IMG/VR virus record: IMGVR_UViG_3300020595_000140
Span: 1 to 29,352 of that record
Origin: a virus
Length of the DNA: 29,352 nucleotides
Reading direction: 5' to 3' (one strand)
Shown here: positions 6,487 to 14,034 of the stretch, in pieces
How the letters are laid out: every line of letters begins with the position of its first letter
Numbering within the stretch: position 1 is the stretch's first letter
The notes under the pieces: model-generated
What the model saw: only the letters and a program-made list of their open reading frames with translations
What the model was told of the DNA's origin: nothing
Database searches by the model: none
Made by a program: the position numbers and the translations under genes

Positions 6487-7274
6487 GTACGATAACAATG
6501 TTAAACGGAGATGAGTGGGATATAGAAGAGCTGCTTCACAAGATGAGAGATAACGACTTTTACTACGGCTACATGGGGAAGAACTCTCTATCGTCAAGTT
6601 CTGTTAAAGAGATTCTTAAATCACCTAGTCACTATCTTAAATCACTTGAAGAGTCAAACGAGACGAACGACGCTTTTACGCAGGGTAGACTCATTCACGA
6701 AAAGATATTAGAGCCTCAAAAGGAGTATGAATGGAATGTAATAGAAGCTAAAGACAAACGCTCTAAGGCGTGGAAAGATGCTGTTGCAGAAGATAAGCCC
6801 AATACCATCTTGAAACGTGATTACAACGCTTGTATGTGGGTTGTAGACGCTTTTTGGAGCAACAAAAACCTGTCAAGCGAACTATCAAGCTCTTATATGG
6901 CAGAAGTTCCTGAGATTGGTTTGATCGAAGGCTTGCCTTTTAGAGTTAAAGCAGATGCACTACATTTTCTAGGTGATAAGATAATTGACCTTAAAACCAC
7001 ATCAGATATAAGCAGTTTCAATAAGTGGACTTGCATGAAATACGGCTACGACATTCAAGTGTATATTTACTGCACCATATTTGATATTCATTACAGCTGC
7101 TTTGAATTTCGTGTTATAGATAAAGTTTCAAAGACTGGTGGTGTATTTAGTGTTTCAGAAGAGTTCTATGAGGGCGGTAGGTTAAAAACACTCGAAGCAA
7201 TAGATACTTATAAGAAGTATTTTATTGACAACACACTTAGTGTAAGTAACTATATTATAGAGGGTGAATTATGA
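6483..7274 (+). CDS. PD-(D/E)XK exonuclease, RecB/ExoVIII-like
   Basis: A 263-aa nuclease of the RecB/exodeoxyribonuclease VIII-like (DUF3799, PDDEXK_1) family. The motifs appear in order: SSSSVKEILKSPSHYL near the N-terminus (37-52), QGRLIHEKILEP (67-78, with the conserved His72), FRVKADAL (153-160, metal-binding Asp158), IIDLKTT (167-173, Asp169-x-Lys171) and YDIQVYIY (189-196, the Gln-x-x-x-Tyr motif). These supply the expected active-site residues. In phages this enzyme resects dsDNA 5' ends for an annealase, here probably Erf at 390-920. It is coupled by ATGA to genes on both sides. The length is normal for a stand-alone phage nuclease of this type. Confidence 0.9.
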   Translation: MSTITMLNGDEWDIEELLHKMRDNDFYYGYMGKNSLSSSSVKEILKSPSHYLKSLEESNETNDAFTQGRLIHEKILEPQKEYEWNVIEAKDKRSKAWKDAVAEDKPNTILKRDYNACMWVVDAFWSNKNLSSELSSSYMAEVPEIGLIEGLPFRVKADALHFLGDKIIDLKTTSDISSFNKWTCMKYGYDIQVYIYCTIFDIHYSCFEFRVIDKVSKTGGVFSVSEEFYEGGRLKTLEAIDTYKKYFIDNTLSVSNYIIEGEL

Positions 7275-7359
7275 GCAATAGATATGCCAAGGTAACCAAT
7301 GGTGAATTATGAGCAATAGATATGCTAAGGTAACCAATAGATATGCTAAGGTAACCATT
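7263..7359 (+). repeat. 38-bp tandem duplication at a gene junction, plus a 21-bp third partial unit
   Basis: Copies at 7263-7300 and 7301-7338 differ at one base (GCC/GCT). The last 21 bp (7318-7338) are repeated again at 7339-7359 with one mismatch. The unit contains the ATGA stop/start overlap of the nuclease gene and its follower, so the junction now exists twice. The first copy encodes a 13-codon mini-ORF (7271-7312) whose stop overlaps the second ATG at 7309. Confidence 0.9.
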
Positions 7360-7497
7360 AGCAAGGTGGCTAAGTCAAGCACGATGTGGTACGAAGACCT
7401 TATAGGTCATACCTTTTATGTAACAAAAAACCCTAGTCTTGAATATTACGGACTAGCCTCTCAAAAGAAGATAATTTTTAAAACAGATACAATATGA
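7309..7497 (+). CDS. Small protein of unknown function (62 aa)
   Basis: A 62-aa protein with the N-terminal repeat NRYAKVTNRYAKVT followed by ISKVAKSSTMWYEDLIGHTF and YVTKNPSLEYYG. The core (MWYEDLIGHTFYV) looks like a small beta domain of a type seen in phage hypothetical proteins. The start at 7309 is the second copy of a duplicated ATGA junction. The first copy (ATG 7271) reaches a stop after 13 codons, so ribosomes leaving the nuclease would need to terminate and restart twice. It overlaps the lipoprotein gene by ATGA. Function unknown. Confidence 0.65.
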   Translation: MSNRYAKVTNRYAKVTISKVAKSSTMWYEDLIGHTFYVTKNPSLEYYGLASQKKIIFKTDTI

Positions 7498-7712
7498 AAG
7501 CAATACAATACTTAGTAGTCCTGATATTAGGGATTATGTTAATGATTTTAACAGGGTGTGAACAAGACGAGGTATGTTACAAACCTGTCGATTTAAGTCT
7601 TCACCATTGTGGAGAAGCTACTTTCTCTGCAAATGCACCTTGTTATCTTCAAGTCGGAGACGCTTGGGGGAAAGGTTATATAGTAGCAGAGAGAGATGTA
7701 CCTGCTGAATAA
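7494..7712 (+). CDS. Small phage lipoprotein
   Basis: A 72-aa protein with a type II signal peptide: a lysine at position 2, hydrophobic core LVVLILGIMLMI (7-18) and lipobox LTGC with Cys22 as the lipidation site. The mature part (about 50 aa) has three more Cys and no recognised domain. It is the last early gene and ends before the shared terminator. Small phage-encoded lipoproteins can act in superinfection exclusion or cell-surface modification, but nothing in the sequence proves that here. Start fixed by the ATGA overlap at 7494-7497. Confidence 0.8.
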   Translation: MKAIQYLVVLILGIMLMILTGCEQDEVCYKPVDLSLHHCGEATFSANAPCYLQVGDAWGKGYIVAERDVPAE

Positions 7713-7743
7713 TTTAAAGCAACCATACTTACAAAGGTTAAAT

Positions 7744-7772
7744 AAACCCACTAAATCAATAGTGGGTTTTTT
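7744..7772 (+). terminator. Terminator between convergent early and late arms
   Basis: AAACCCACTA (7744-7753) pairs with TAGTGGGTTT (7760-7769) around a 6-nt loop, followed by T's to 7772. It sits between the last + gene (stop 7712) and the last - gene (stop at 7774). On the - strand the same hairpin is followed by TTTATT, so it probably works in both directions, more weakly for the late arm. Confidence 0.85.
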
Positions 7773-7773
7773 G

Positions 7774-8145
7774 TTACTTCTTTTTTAGATTCTTTACAGT
7801 TCCTTCAAGAACACCTCCTGCAAAGTAGAATCCAACTATAATCATTACAAGCGTTCCTAAGCTATCGTTATTGTAGTCGTAAAGGGATATTACCTTTTCT
7901 GTACTAGAACCCTTTAAAACGTATATAAAGTGGCTTATTGCGGTCAATAAGTGAACAAGCAAGAACGCTCCGCTAAACATTATAGATAATATTCTTTGCG
8001 CTAACTTGTATGGCTCGTACAAGACTAGCATTTTCTGCATATAGTCTAATTTCTCTTCATTTGTTAACACAGCTTTATCGATACCGCTAATAAGCGACTC
8101 TCCTAGCTTTTTTGGACTGAATATTCTTCCTAGTATTTTAAACAT
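7774..8145 (-). CDS. Holin-like membrane protein (3TM holin type)
   Basis: A 123-aa protein with an amphipathic N-terminal part (KLGESLISGIDKAVLTNEEK then LDYMQKMLVLYEPYKLAQR) and hydrophobic segments at about 53-77 and 97-112, ending in a basic tail KNLKKK. The EKLDYMQKML...YEPYKLAQR pattern followed by membrane helices resembles the GTA/3TM phage holin family. It lies at the distal end of the late arm, with the M15 endolysin and other membrane proteins. Pore formation for lysis is the likely role; the exact holin class is uncertain. Confidence 0.7.
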   Translation of the reverse strand: MFKILGRIFSPKKLGESLISGIDKAVLTNEEKLDYMQKMLVLYEPYKLAQRILSIMFSGAFLLVHLLTAISHFIYVLKGSSTEKVISLYDYNNDSLGTLVMIIVGFYFAGGVLEGTVKNLKKK

Positions 8146-8166
8146 AATCTATATTTATTTTTACAC

Positions 8167-8400
8167 CTATTGAATTGAATGGAGGATAAAGTATATCGGT
8201 ATCGGTAGACATCCGTATATCCAATCCAACAATTCAGGGTTTCCTTTTTTCATTAACCAATCCCACACCACCTCTTTCAAAGCACCTATTAAACTCAACA
8301 GAACACATCCACGAACATCTCCAAACACATATATGAGTGGGATAATAAGAATCATGTTCCAAAAGAAGTGTAGTAATTTATCCTTGTCTATTGAATTCAT
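8167..8400 (-). CDS. Small multi-pass membrane protein of the lysis region
   Basis: A 77-aa protein. I chose the ATG at 8400 (MNSIDKDKLLHFFW) because it starts 4 bp after the upstream stop at 8405; a longer frame from 8442 would overlap the preceding gene by 38 bp. It has a DKLLHFFWN opening and about three hydrophobic segments (MILIIPLIYVFG; VLLSLIGALKEVVWDW; YGCLPIPIYFIL). DKLxHF at the start of a small membrane protein recalls VanZ/DUF2279-like proteins. Lying beside the holin-like gene, it may be a second holin, antiholin or other envelope protein. Confidence 0.65.
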   Translation of the reverse strand: MNSIDKDKLLHFFWNMILIIPLIYVFGDVRGCVLLSLIGALKEVVWDWLMKKGNPELLDWIYGCLPIPIYFILHSIQ

Positions 8401-8404
8401 TTTT

Positions 8405-9880
8405 CTATCTTTCTTGTATTCTAAAATAAGAACCTGTTTCACATATTATATCATTGTTCCCATTGTCATTTCTTACTTGCAATTGCAGATAGTCGTTTTG
8501 GTCTAGAACAACACCCACAACTATTGTAAAGAAGGCTACATCACGAGGACCCACTTGGCTATTCACTTGCCTTACTTGTTGCGTATAGTCCAAGTCGACA
8601 AAAGCACTTGCTGAATCATCCCATCTCCTAAACCTAGTTCTTAACACGTTGCCAGGGTTTGAATCCAATGTTAATGAACCTGTAACCTCAAACTCTCGTG
8701 GCGAGTTCCCTAAATGCGTTAGTTTACCGTCCGCACTATCTGAAAAGTGTTGCAGTCCTGTACCTGCAAATATGCCTTCCATAGTGTACCAAGTAGAACC
8801 TGCCGAAACAACGGTAGTTTCTTCGCTAACAACTGATGTAGTACCCCCTACAAAAGTATTAGGCAATCCGTTGTTTTGCTTCCAATAACAAGGTAAATCC
8901 CCTCTATCAAGGTTAGGCGTTAGATTTGAATCATCTGCATTATAAACCCCATCTCTTGTCATTTCAACACCTCTGAACTGCACAGTTCCAGGGTTTGGAA
9001 AATTACTTGGTGAGAAATCTGTAAAAGGTTGCAAAGAACCTAGCTCACAGTTCATGTCTGTTAAAAATCGGCTATTCATCTGAAACAAACCACCTGTTTT
9101 AAATAAAGGCTCTGTGGTTGTGTCGCTCATGTTTCTTGTTATTGATGTGGTGATTCTGAAACCACCAAGCCAAAGACCATGTAATGTAAGAGAAGGACTG
9201 CCGCCAAATCTACCTGTTCCAGATTCTAATCCCTGGCGATAATCATATAAGTCACCCAAGCTAGTACAGTCAATGTAGTTTACTCTTTGGTACTCAACCG
9301 CATTAAAGCCTGTTGCATCATATAGTTCGTGTATCTTGCTGTTTGCCCCTGTTACTGACATATAAAAGTCAAATCCCAGTACGTTACCCGAGCCGATAGC
9401 TATGCTTTCAGAAACAAGCATAGTGAAATTATCTTCGCTTGAAATAAGTCCGCTATTGTCAAAAGAATATCCTTTTATTTCTATTCCTGTTGTCGGTACT
9501 GTAATTGAATTTGAGCCTATGTCGATAATACCGTCAAGAAAATACTCCTTTGTACTATCAATAGTTCCGCAAATAGTTGTCAGGAAGTTTGATTGATTTA
9601 CAACAACCCTGTTTTCTAATCCTAGCGAAGGGTCGGAGCTTCCGCTAGCCCACTCTGTTCCGTTGTAGAACTTAGTTGTTTTGTTCGCTGTGTCGTAAAC
9701 CACCCTGCCTTCTTGAGGTTCTAAAGCGTTTAAATCAGACTCTCTGTCAGGTCTAACCTCGTAAGATGAATGTCTATTTGTTTTCTCTGTTGACTGATTT
9801 GTCGAAGTTCCTTGAGAGCCATTCGACTCAAACACATCACCGCTATCTCTTGATTCGTTTATGTTTCTTGTTATAGCCAT
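8405..9880 (-). CDS. Tail fibre / appendage protein with probable C-terminal jelly-roll domain
   Basis: A 491-aa protein. The first 60 or so residues are polar and Ser/Thr-rich. A short trimer-like motif (GRVVYDTANKTTKFYNGTEW, about 58-77) is typical of phage structural appendages. A long beta-rich middle follows (repeating short strands and asparagines, as in solenoids). The last 100 or so residues (LTHLGNSPREFEVTGSLTLD onward, ending in DQNDYLQLQVRNDNGNNDII) look like a C1q/TNF-type jelly roll, a common receptor-binding tip. It sits between endolysin and holin-like genes. Appendage identity is inferred from composition and context, and the receptor is unknown. Confidence 0.65.
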   Translation of the reverse strand: MAITRNINESRDSGDVFESNGSQGTSTNQSTEKTNRHSSYEVRPDRESDLNALEPQEGRVVYDTANKTTKFYNGTEWASGSSDPSLGLENRVVVNQSNFLTTICGTIDSTKEYFLDGIIDIGSNSITVPTTGIEIKGYSFDNSGLISSEDNFTMLVSESIAIGSGNVLGFDFYMSVTGANSKIHELYDATGFNAVEYQRVNYIDCTSLGDLYDYRQGLESGTGRFGGSPSLTLHGLWLGGFRITTSITRNMSDTTTEPLFKTGGLFQMNSRFLTDMNCELGSLQPFTDFSPSNFPNPGTVQFRGVEMTRDGVYNADDSNLTPNLDRGDLPCYWKQNNGLPNTFVGGTTSVVSEETTVVSAGSTWYTMEGIFAGTGLQHFSDSADGKLTHLGNSPREFEVTGSLTLDSNPGNVLRTRFRRWDDSASAFVDLDYTQQVRQVNSQVGPRDVAFFTIVVGVVLDQNDYLQLQVRNDNGNNDIICETGSYFRIQER

Positions 9881-9883
9881 TTT

Positions 9884-10273
9884 TTATGTTTTAGTTTCTT
9901 TATTCCATCTTGCTTTCGTTCCTCTTATGTCATAGTGAACAAATGTATTGTATAGACCAAGACCACCTTCTGACATTACACCATCCTCTATTAGTATCTC
10001 TATTATATTATAAACCTCAAAAGGTGTTAGTCCTTTTACCTGTATATCAGCAGCGTTCCCTTTTACGTGTTGAGAAGTGTCTTTACTGCCAATCATCCTG
10101 TTGTGTTTTAAAGACCTGTAAGAGCTTGTAATCGTTATTGGTAGTCCAATATACCCTCTTATCTTTTGAAGCTCCTTAGAAAGGCTCTTAATACGCTTAA
10201 AAACGCTCTCAGGCATTGCTGAACCGTCTTTACACTCGAATTCTGATAAACTAAAGTTCTTTGTTAGTTTCAT
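9884..10273 (-). CDS. Peptidase M15 endolysin (D-Ala-D-Ala / L-Ala-D-Glu peptidase type)
   Basis: A 129-aa zinc peptidase of family M15 (VanY/Peptidase_M15_3 type). Visible motifs are FSLSEFECKDG at the start, TSSYRS (49-54), SQHVKGNAADI (67-77) providing His69 and Asp76 as zinc ligands, and VHYDIRG (112-118) with the third His113 and Asp115. It cleaves peptide crosslinks in peptidoglycan, so it is the probable lysin of this phage. There is no signal peptide, consistent with release through a holin. Coupled by ATGA to the upstream gene (10270-10584). Confidence 0.92.
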   Translation of the reverse strand: MKLTKNFSLSEFECKDGSAMPESVFKRIKSLSKELQKIRGYIGLPITITSSYRSLKHNRMIGSKDTSQHVKGNAADIQVKGLTPFEVYNIIEILIEDGVMSEGGLGLYNTFVHYDIRGTKARWNKETKT

Positions 10274-10584
10274 ATCATTAATTTAGAGATGAGCCATTTC
10301 CCTGCGGTTATAACAACAAAACCTGCTCCTGTAAAGTAAGCTATCTTCTTGTCTATGCTGTTTTTCATTTCTACAACAGTCCCTTCTAGTCTCTCTAATT
10401 TAGATATAGCACCCTCTGACGTTGCGTTAGTTTCTAGGTACAAGCTCCATTTTGTGTTTAGGGATTCTTGTCTGTTTATAAAGTTCGAAACTATCTGAGC
10501 GTTCTTGAACATAATATCAGCATTCACTCTTTGCTCTGCTCGTATCTCTTCTAAAAGCTGCTTATTCGTTAGTGTTTCAGGCAT
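10270..10584 (-). CDS. Coiled-coil protein with C-terminal membrane helix (XhlA-like layout)
   Basis: A 104-aa protein starting at ATG 10584 (MPETLTNKQLLEEI); the in-frame extension to 10617 would overlap the upstream gene further. The body is helical and charged (EEIRAEQRVNADIMFKNAQI; ISKLERLEGTVVEMKNSIDK) and a single membrane segment lies near the C-terminus (AYFTGAGFVVITAGKWLI). Coil plus C-terminal TM is the layout of XhlA-type lysis accessory proteins. It directly precedes the endolysin (ATGA overlap), supporting a lysis role. The family assignment is tentative. Confidence 0.65.
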   Translation of the reverse strand: MPETLTNKQLLEEIRAEQRVNADIMFKNAQIVSNFINRQESLNTKWSLYLETNATSEGAISKLERLEGTVVEMKNSIDKKIAYFTGAGFVVITAGKWLISKLMI

Positions 10585-10759
10585 TTTCTTCTTTTTTATA
10601 ATCAAGAACAGCGACAAGTACTGTTGCCACTATCATTAAAAGGTTTTCTTTGTTGGATTCCTCTGATAGTTCAGGGTACATGAACTCACATATACTATAA
10701 TTAGAACAGAAAAGACCTATTGCTAATAAATACAAAAATAACTGTACCCTTTTTCTCAC
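10577..10759 (-). CDS. Small membrane protein (60 aa, GTG start)
   Basis: A 60-aa protein initiating at GTG (10757-10759), which shares its first G with the TAG stop of the upstream gene. Hydrophobic segments are LFLYLLAIGLFC (7-18) and LLMIVATVLVAVL (40-52), with an acidic linker between (ELSEESNKE). A hairpin of two membrane helices is likely. It belongs to the lysis/membrane cluster; an antiholin or spanin-like role is conceivable but unsupported. It overlaps the next gene by 8 bp. Confidence 0.65.
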   Translation of the reverse strand: MRKRVQLFLYLLAIGLFCSNYSICEFMYPELSEESNKENLLMIVATVLVAVLDYKKEENA

Positions 10760-10902
10760 TATCCTTTTGTTTTCGTTGTCTCTTCCTTATCGGGGTCAAT
10801 TGCTCTTGATACAGAAGCCTCTTTTACTTTCTTTGATGTTTTTTTAATAGGTTCTGTAACTTCCTTGTTTGTTCCTCTTTTACTGTTGATTACTCTTTTC
10901 AT
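10759..10902 (-). CDS. Small basic protein (47 aa)
   Basis: ATG at 10902 opens a 47-aa frame ending in TAG (10759-10761), whose G begins the next gene's GTG. The peptide starts MKRVINSKRGTNKEVTEPIK and continues KKTSKKVKEASV; it is very Lys-, Thr- and Glu-rich and probably disordered. The exact fit between the stop of the 115-aa gene (10915) and the next start supports it as real. No function recognised. Confidence 0.6.
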   Translation of the reverse strand: MKRVINSKRGTNKEVTEPIKKTSKKVKEASVSRAIDPDKEETTKTKG

Positions 10903-10914
10903 TGTTTATCTATT

Positions 10915-11262
10915 TTAATTATTATCGTAAGACTCTTCCAGTCCTCTTAACGCATACGTTGGGTTGCTTGGCACTACTCTATAAGTAGCCCAGCCATAAG
11001 GGCATTTATATACATTGTCTTCAAATTCTAGTTCTTTTTGAATCCAAGCCACATCTGCGAGGTATTTATCTGACAAAACCGCTTCTTTTGTAATTTCTCC
11101 GTTTTCGTCTGTTTCCTGTGGTTCTAACACTTCGTGACCTCTCGATACAAAGAAGTGGCTATTCGGTGTATAGCCTTCAAATTCTGAATCCTTGAACTCT
11201 CTTATTTTATCTTGATACTGTTCTTTTGAATTGAATACGTATCGTCTGCAAATTCTTTTCAT
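10915..11262 (-). CDS. Conserved-looking phage protein of unknown function (115 aa)
   Basis: A 115-aa protein beginning MKRICRRYVFNSKEQYQDKI with an acidic middle (LEPQETDENGEITKEAVLSD) and a C-terminal stretch YKCPYGWATYRVVPSNPTYA. Starting 10 bp after the preceding lectin-like gene, it could be a tail-fibre assembly factor or small virion protein. The YxCPYGWxxYRVxPxxPxxxLxGL pattern looks conserved but I cannot name the family. Confidence 0.65.
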   Translation of the reverse strand: MKRICRRYVFNSKEQYQDKIREFKDSEFEGYTPNSHFFVSRGHEVLEPQETDENGEITKEAVLSDKYLADVAWIQKELEFEDNVYKCPYGWATYRVVPSNPTYALRGLEESYDNN

Positions 11263-11272
11263 AATGTGTATT

Positions 11273-12505
11273 TTAATAATCGTTTGCGCTGTCGTATATT
11301 TTTACGCATGAAGTTCTTCCGAAAAACTGACTGCTTCCATTTTCCCTGCTTAATTCAAAGGTGTTTAGGCTATCTATAAATGTAAAAGTATCACTACTAG
11401 TGTCTACTTCAATTCCGTTAATTTTCACACCAACATCTCCACTCTTATACTTGAATGCGTACTCTTCGGGTTCTAAGTAATTAGCCGATGTAAAAAACGA
11501 ATAAACAGCTACACCCCCAACTCTTATTTCAAAAGCAACATTTCCGCTGGAAGTGTATCTAAAGTAAACCCTAGAATTAACACCTCCATTAAGTGATACG
11601 TACATCGTGGAGGGTGTTTTTGGCTTTATTTTAACTTTCAAAACCCCTTCTTGCGAGTTTATCAAATGCGATATATCGCCTGTTGTTATACCTGTGTCGG
11701 CTGCTCGTGTTTCTGTACTTCCTTCTGTTTTGATGTATGAAGAAAACTCATCCTTAACCTCTCTGCCCCACGTGTAAACACCACTAACTCCATCACCATT
11801 AAAAGAACGAGTTACACCATCCTTGCTTAAATAAATTCTAAAAACAGATGTTGTAATTCCTGCACCTAGATTAGACTTAACCCCTACACGATACCAATCA
11901 CTATCACCTACTTGCTTTATGTAGGAATCAACTACTACACCATTACCTCCTGTATCATTAGCTAAAGCAATTCCGTTCTTTATATCGAAGTATTTGAGTC
12001 CAAAATGTGATACATTCACATCTGTCACCCCTAAAGCTATATAATCAAGTTCAGCAGCATTAAAAAACGCTTCCGCACATACATCTTGACCGTCAGTCAT
12101 AGTTGTATTAGAACCTTTGAGAATGTGTGAACTTGAACCTGTGTTGTCTGCAAATATTTTATCTGCGCTTTGTGTTCCGTCTGGCGAAATCACAACATTA
12201 GAAGATACATTCAATCTTGTTTTTGTCCAATATGCGTTATTAGCGGATTCACTCCATAGAGATCTGTTAGTCGCTTCGGGTTCTGTTAAAATATCGCCAT
12301 TTGGATTTTCTGAATAATCAAATCTCAATACATCAACCCCAACTTCTTGAATTAATCCGTCTTTGTTTATTTCCGTTGCTAAAGATGCCCGTAAGTTGTC
12401 TACGGGTACGCCTTCGTAGTTACCGTTAGTATCTTGGTATGACCCAATTGTCCTTCCCACTATCCTTGCATTATCTCCGTCAGCTAAATTAAATACTAAT
12501 CCCAT
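11273..12505 (-). CDS. Phage appendage protein with lectin/CBM-like domains, paralogue 1
   Basis: A 410-aa beta-rich protein. Around residues 70-130 it carries a pattern common in phage head-spike and tail appendages: LTEPEATN, then WSESANNAYWTKTRLNVSSN and SPDGTQSADKI. This resembles a carbohydrate-binding jelly-roll module. The C-terminal third looks like a second concanavalin-like beta sandwich (LKVKIKPKTPSTMYVSLNG onward, ending FFGRTSCVKIYD). Paralogue 2 (12505-13722) shares RIDY/RFDY, LTEP-x-A-T/E, the RxADxI and the C-terminal GRT-x-x-(L/V)-x-(V/I)YD motif. It starts within the TAATG overlap at 12503-12507. Probable receptor- or glycan-binding virion protein. Confidence 0.7.
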   Translation of the reverse strand: MGLVFNLADGDNARIVGRTIGSYQDTNGNYEGVPVDNLRASLATEINKDGLIQEVGVDVLRFDYSENPNGDILTEPEATNRSLWSESANNAYWTKTRLNVSSNVVISPDGTQSADKIFADNTGSSSHILKGSNTTMTDGQDVCAEAFFNAAELDYIALGVTDVNVSHFGLKYFDIKNGIALANDTGGNGVVVDSYIKQVGDSDWYRVGVKSNLGAGITTSVFRIYLSKDGVTRSFNGDGVSGVYTWGREVKDEFSSYIKTEGSTETRAADTGITTGDISHLINSQEGVLKVKIKPKTPSTMYVSLNGGVNSRVYFRYTSSGNVAFEIRVGGVAVYSFFTSANYLEPEEYAFKYKSGDVGVKINGIEVDTSSDTFTFIDSLNTFELSRENGSSQFFGRTSCVKIYDSANDY

Positions 12506-13722
12506 TATACTAAATTATATTTTGCGAATGTCGCCATTGCGTTAAACGTTGTGAATGTACTTGCAAACGAATCTGTGTTGTCATATACATTCAATTCCTT
12601 TGTGCGTCCGTAAAAAGATAAACCGCCAATATTATCTATGTTAAAACTACACGTGTTTAGCCCTGTTGGTATTTCCCTTGAATCTAATCTACCTACCTCT
12701 ATGCCGTTCACTTTTAGAGCTGCGAAACTGTTATCCCAGACCACACGCACGTCGTTAAGAATCGTTACGTCGATTAGTTCGTGAGTGATAGACGTAACGT
12801 TGGGGTTAACAACAAAAAATGCCGAAACGTTGTTTTCGCTTATTCGTATCTCTATACGCTCGTTTGACGTTCCGTTATTTATACTGATAGACTTGTTTGT
12901 ATTATCGATACTTAGTGCAGCAACATTTACTTGAAACACTCCTTGCGTGTCGTTGAATGCCGATAATGCTGCCGATATTTCGTCGGCATCTCTCGTGAAT
13001 GTTGCCCCAACTGGTGACAACATAAAAGAACTCCTTACCTCTCCAAGTTCAACTTGCGGAATACTCAAAGAAATGTCTCCCGATACAATTCCACCCGTCC
13101 CGCTACCAAAACGTATAGAAGTACTTTCTGTTACTGAGGAATCTAAAACCACAGCATAGTAATTACCTTCTGAGATATTCAAACTTCCGTTTACTTCTAT
13201 GCCGTTTTCAAAATACGTAAACGTGCCTGAATGTAAAAATGTAATGACACTACCTATGCTTTGAGGGCTGTCTGCTTTCTCACAATACACAGAAGCTATA
13301 TATTTGTTTCCGCTTGTCACAGATAAAGACCTTTCAAAAACAACTCTTTGAGAGCCTGTTGTTTTTAGGTTGGCTGCAAATACACTAGGGAATTTTAAAG
13401 AGGGTGTAAAAGTAAAAGAACCCGTAGAAAAGGATAGACTCCAATCAGTTGGCGAAGAAACATTGTCAACACCTCCAATCCATCCACTATTAAACACTAA
13501 TGTTTCCGCTTGTGGCTCTGTAAGTAAAACAGGACAACCGCCAAGACTATAATCAATTCTAGGGACATTGTCTGCCATTACCTCTATAAAGTTCTCTGAG
13601 TCTATCCTCGCACCCTCACTAGCTCTAACAGAGTCAAATGCAGCATCTAGGGTTAACGGTATTGCAGTATAAGCTTTTCCTGCTTTATACGCACTTGGTA
13701 TGTATGAAAATATCTTTGCCAT
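12505..13722 (-). CDS. Phage appendage protein with lectin/CBM-like domains, paralogue 2
   Basis: A 405-aa paralogue of 11273-12505 with the same order. A short N-terminal part (AFDSVRASEGARIDSENFIE) is followed by VPRIDYSLGGCPVLLTEPQA and a first beta sandwich (SLSVTSGNKYIASVYCEKAD). The junction VGATFTRDADEIS, conserved in phage structural proteins, leads to a second sandwich ending LSFYGRTKELNVYDNTD. The two paralogues overlap by one base (TAATG). Tandem duplication followed by divergence would let the virion display two binding specificities. The fold is inferred from sequence pattern and the ligand is unknown. Confidence 0.7.
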   Translation of the reverse strand: MAKIFSYIPSAYKAGKAYTAIPLTLDAAFDSVRASEGARIDSENFIEVMADNVPRIDYSLGGCPVLLTEPQAETLVFNSGWIGGVDNVSSPTDWSLSFSTGSFTFTPSLKFPSVFAANLKTTGSQRVVFERSLSVTSGNKYIASVYCEKADSPQSIGSVITFLHSGTFTYFENGIEVNGSLNISEGNYYAVVLDSSVTESTSIRFGSGTGGIVSGDISLSIPQVELGEVRSSFMLSPVGATFTRDADEISAALSAFNDTQGVFQVNVAALSIDNTNKSISINNGTSNERIEIRISENNVSAFFVVNPNVTSITHELIDVTILNDVRVVWDNSFAALKVNGIEVGRLDSREIPTGLNTCSFNIDNIGGLSFYGRTKELNVYDNTDSFASTFTTFNAMATFAKYNLV

Positions 13723-13727
13723 AATTA

Positions 13728-13955
13728 TTATTTTATTCCTTGACTAACACAAAATAGAGCTTCAACAGTACCTCCGTCATTTTCTACGAAATCCTTGAAA
13801 TCTATTGCTTCTTGACTAATACCTACAAGGTTAGTGTCTCCACTCCAAGACAGGTAGTATATAGAACCCCAACCAATGCTGTTGTTTGTAGCACCTTGAC
13901 CGAAGCCTATGTCGTTATTTACGTGGGCTTGACCCCATTCTTTCGGATTTGCCAT
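13728..13955 (-). CDS. Small virion-associated protein (NNxIGxGxGxxNNxIGWGSIY type)
   Basis: A 75-aa protein with the striking motif NNDIGFGQGATNNSIGWGSI followed by YYLSWSGDTNLVG. This short Gly/Asn/Trp-rich pattern recurs in small structural-region proteins of Bacteroidota phages. It begins MANPKEWGQAHVNN. Located between the connector-type gene and the lectin-like pair, it is probably a minor structural or assembly protein. No enzymatic motif. Confidence 0.75.
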   Translation of the reverse strand: MANPKEWGQAHVNNDIGFGQGATNNSIGWGSIYYLSWSGDTNLVGISQEAIDFKDFVENDGGTVEALFCVSQGIK

Positions 13956-14034
13956 TCTCTATTTTTTTTAAGAAAACACGTAGCTTTCTTTCGTTTGTAC
14001 TTTTTGGTCTGTATCTCTTTACCTTAGGTTCCAT
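13915..14034 (-). CDS. Possible small basic protein (39 aa)
   Basis: ATG at 14034 overlaps the end of the DUF6712-like gene and opens a 39-aa frame (MEPKVKRYRPKSTNERKLRV at the start, very Arg/Lys-rich) ending at 13915-13917, inside the start of the 75-aa gene. It would fill the otherwise empty 63-bp gap and fits the overlapping style of this genome. Its short length and double overlap keep confidence moderate. Confidence 0.4.
   Translation of the reverse strand: MEPKVKRYRPKSTNERKLRVFLKKIENGKSERMGSSPRK

Noticed and set aside
12506-12517. A fourth, shorter copy of the late motif (TAATTTAGTATA) before the gene at 12505
   Set aside because: Only 12 bp match and they are the last codons (YNLV and stop) of the preceding protein, so coding chance is a sufficient explanation. 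Kept out of the motif count.
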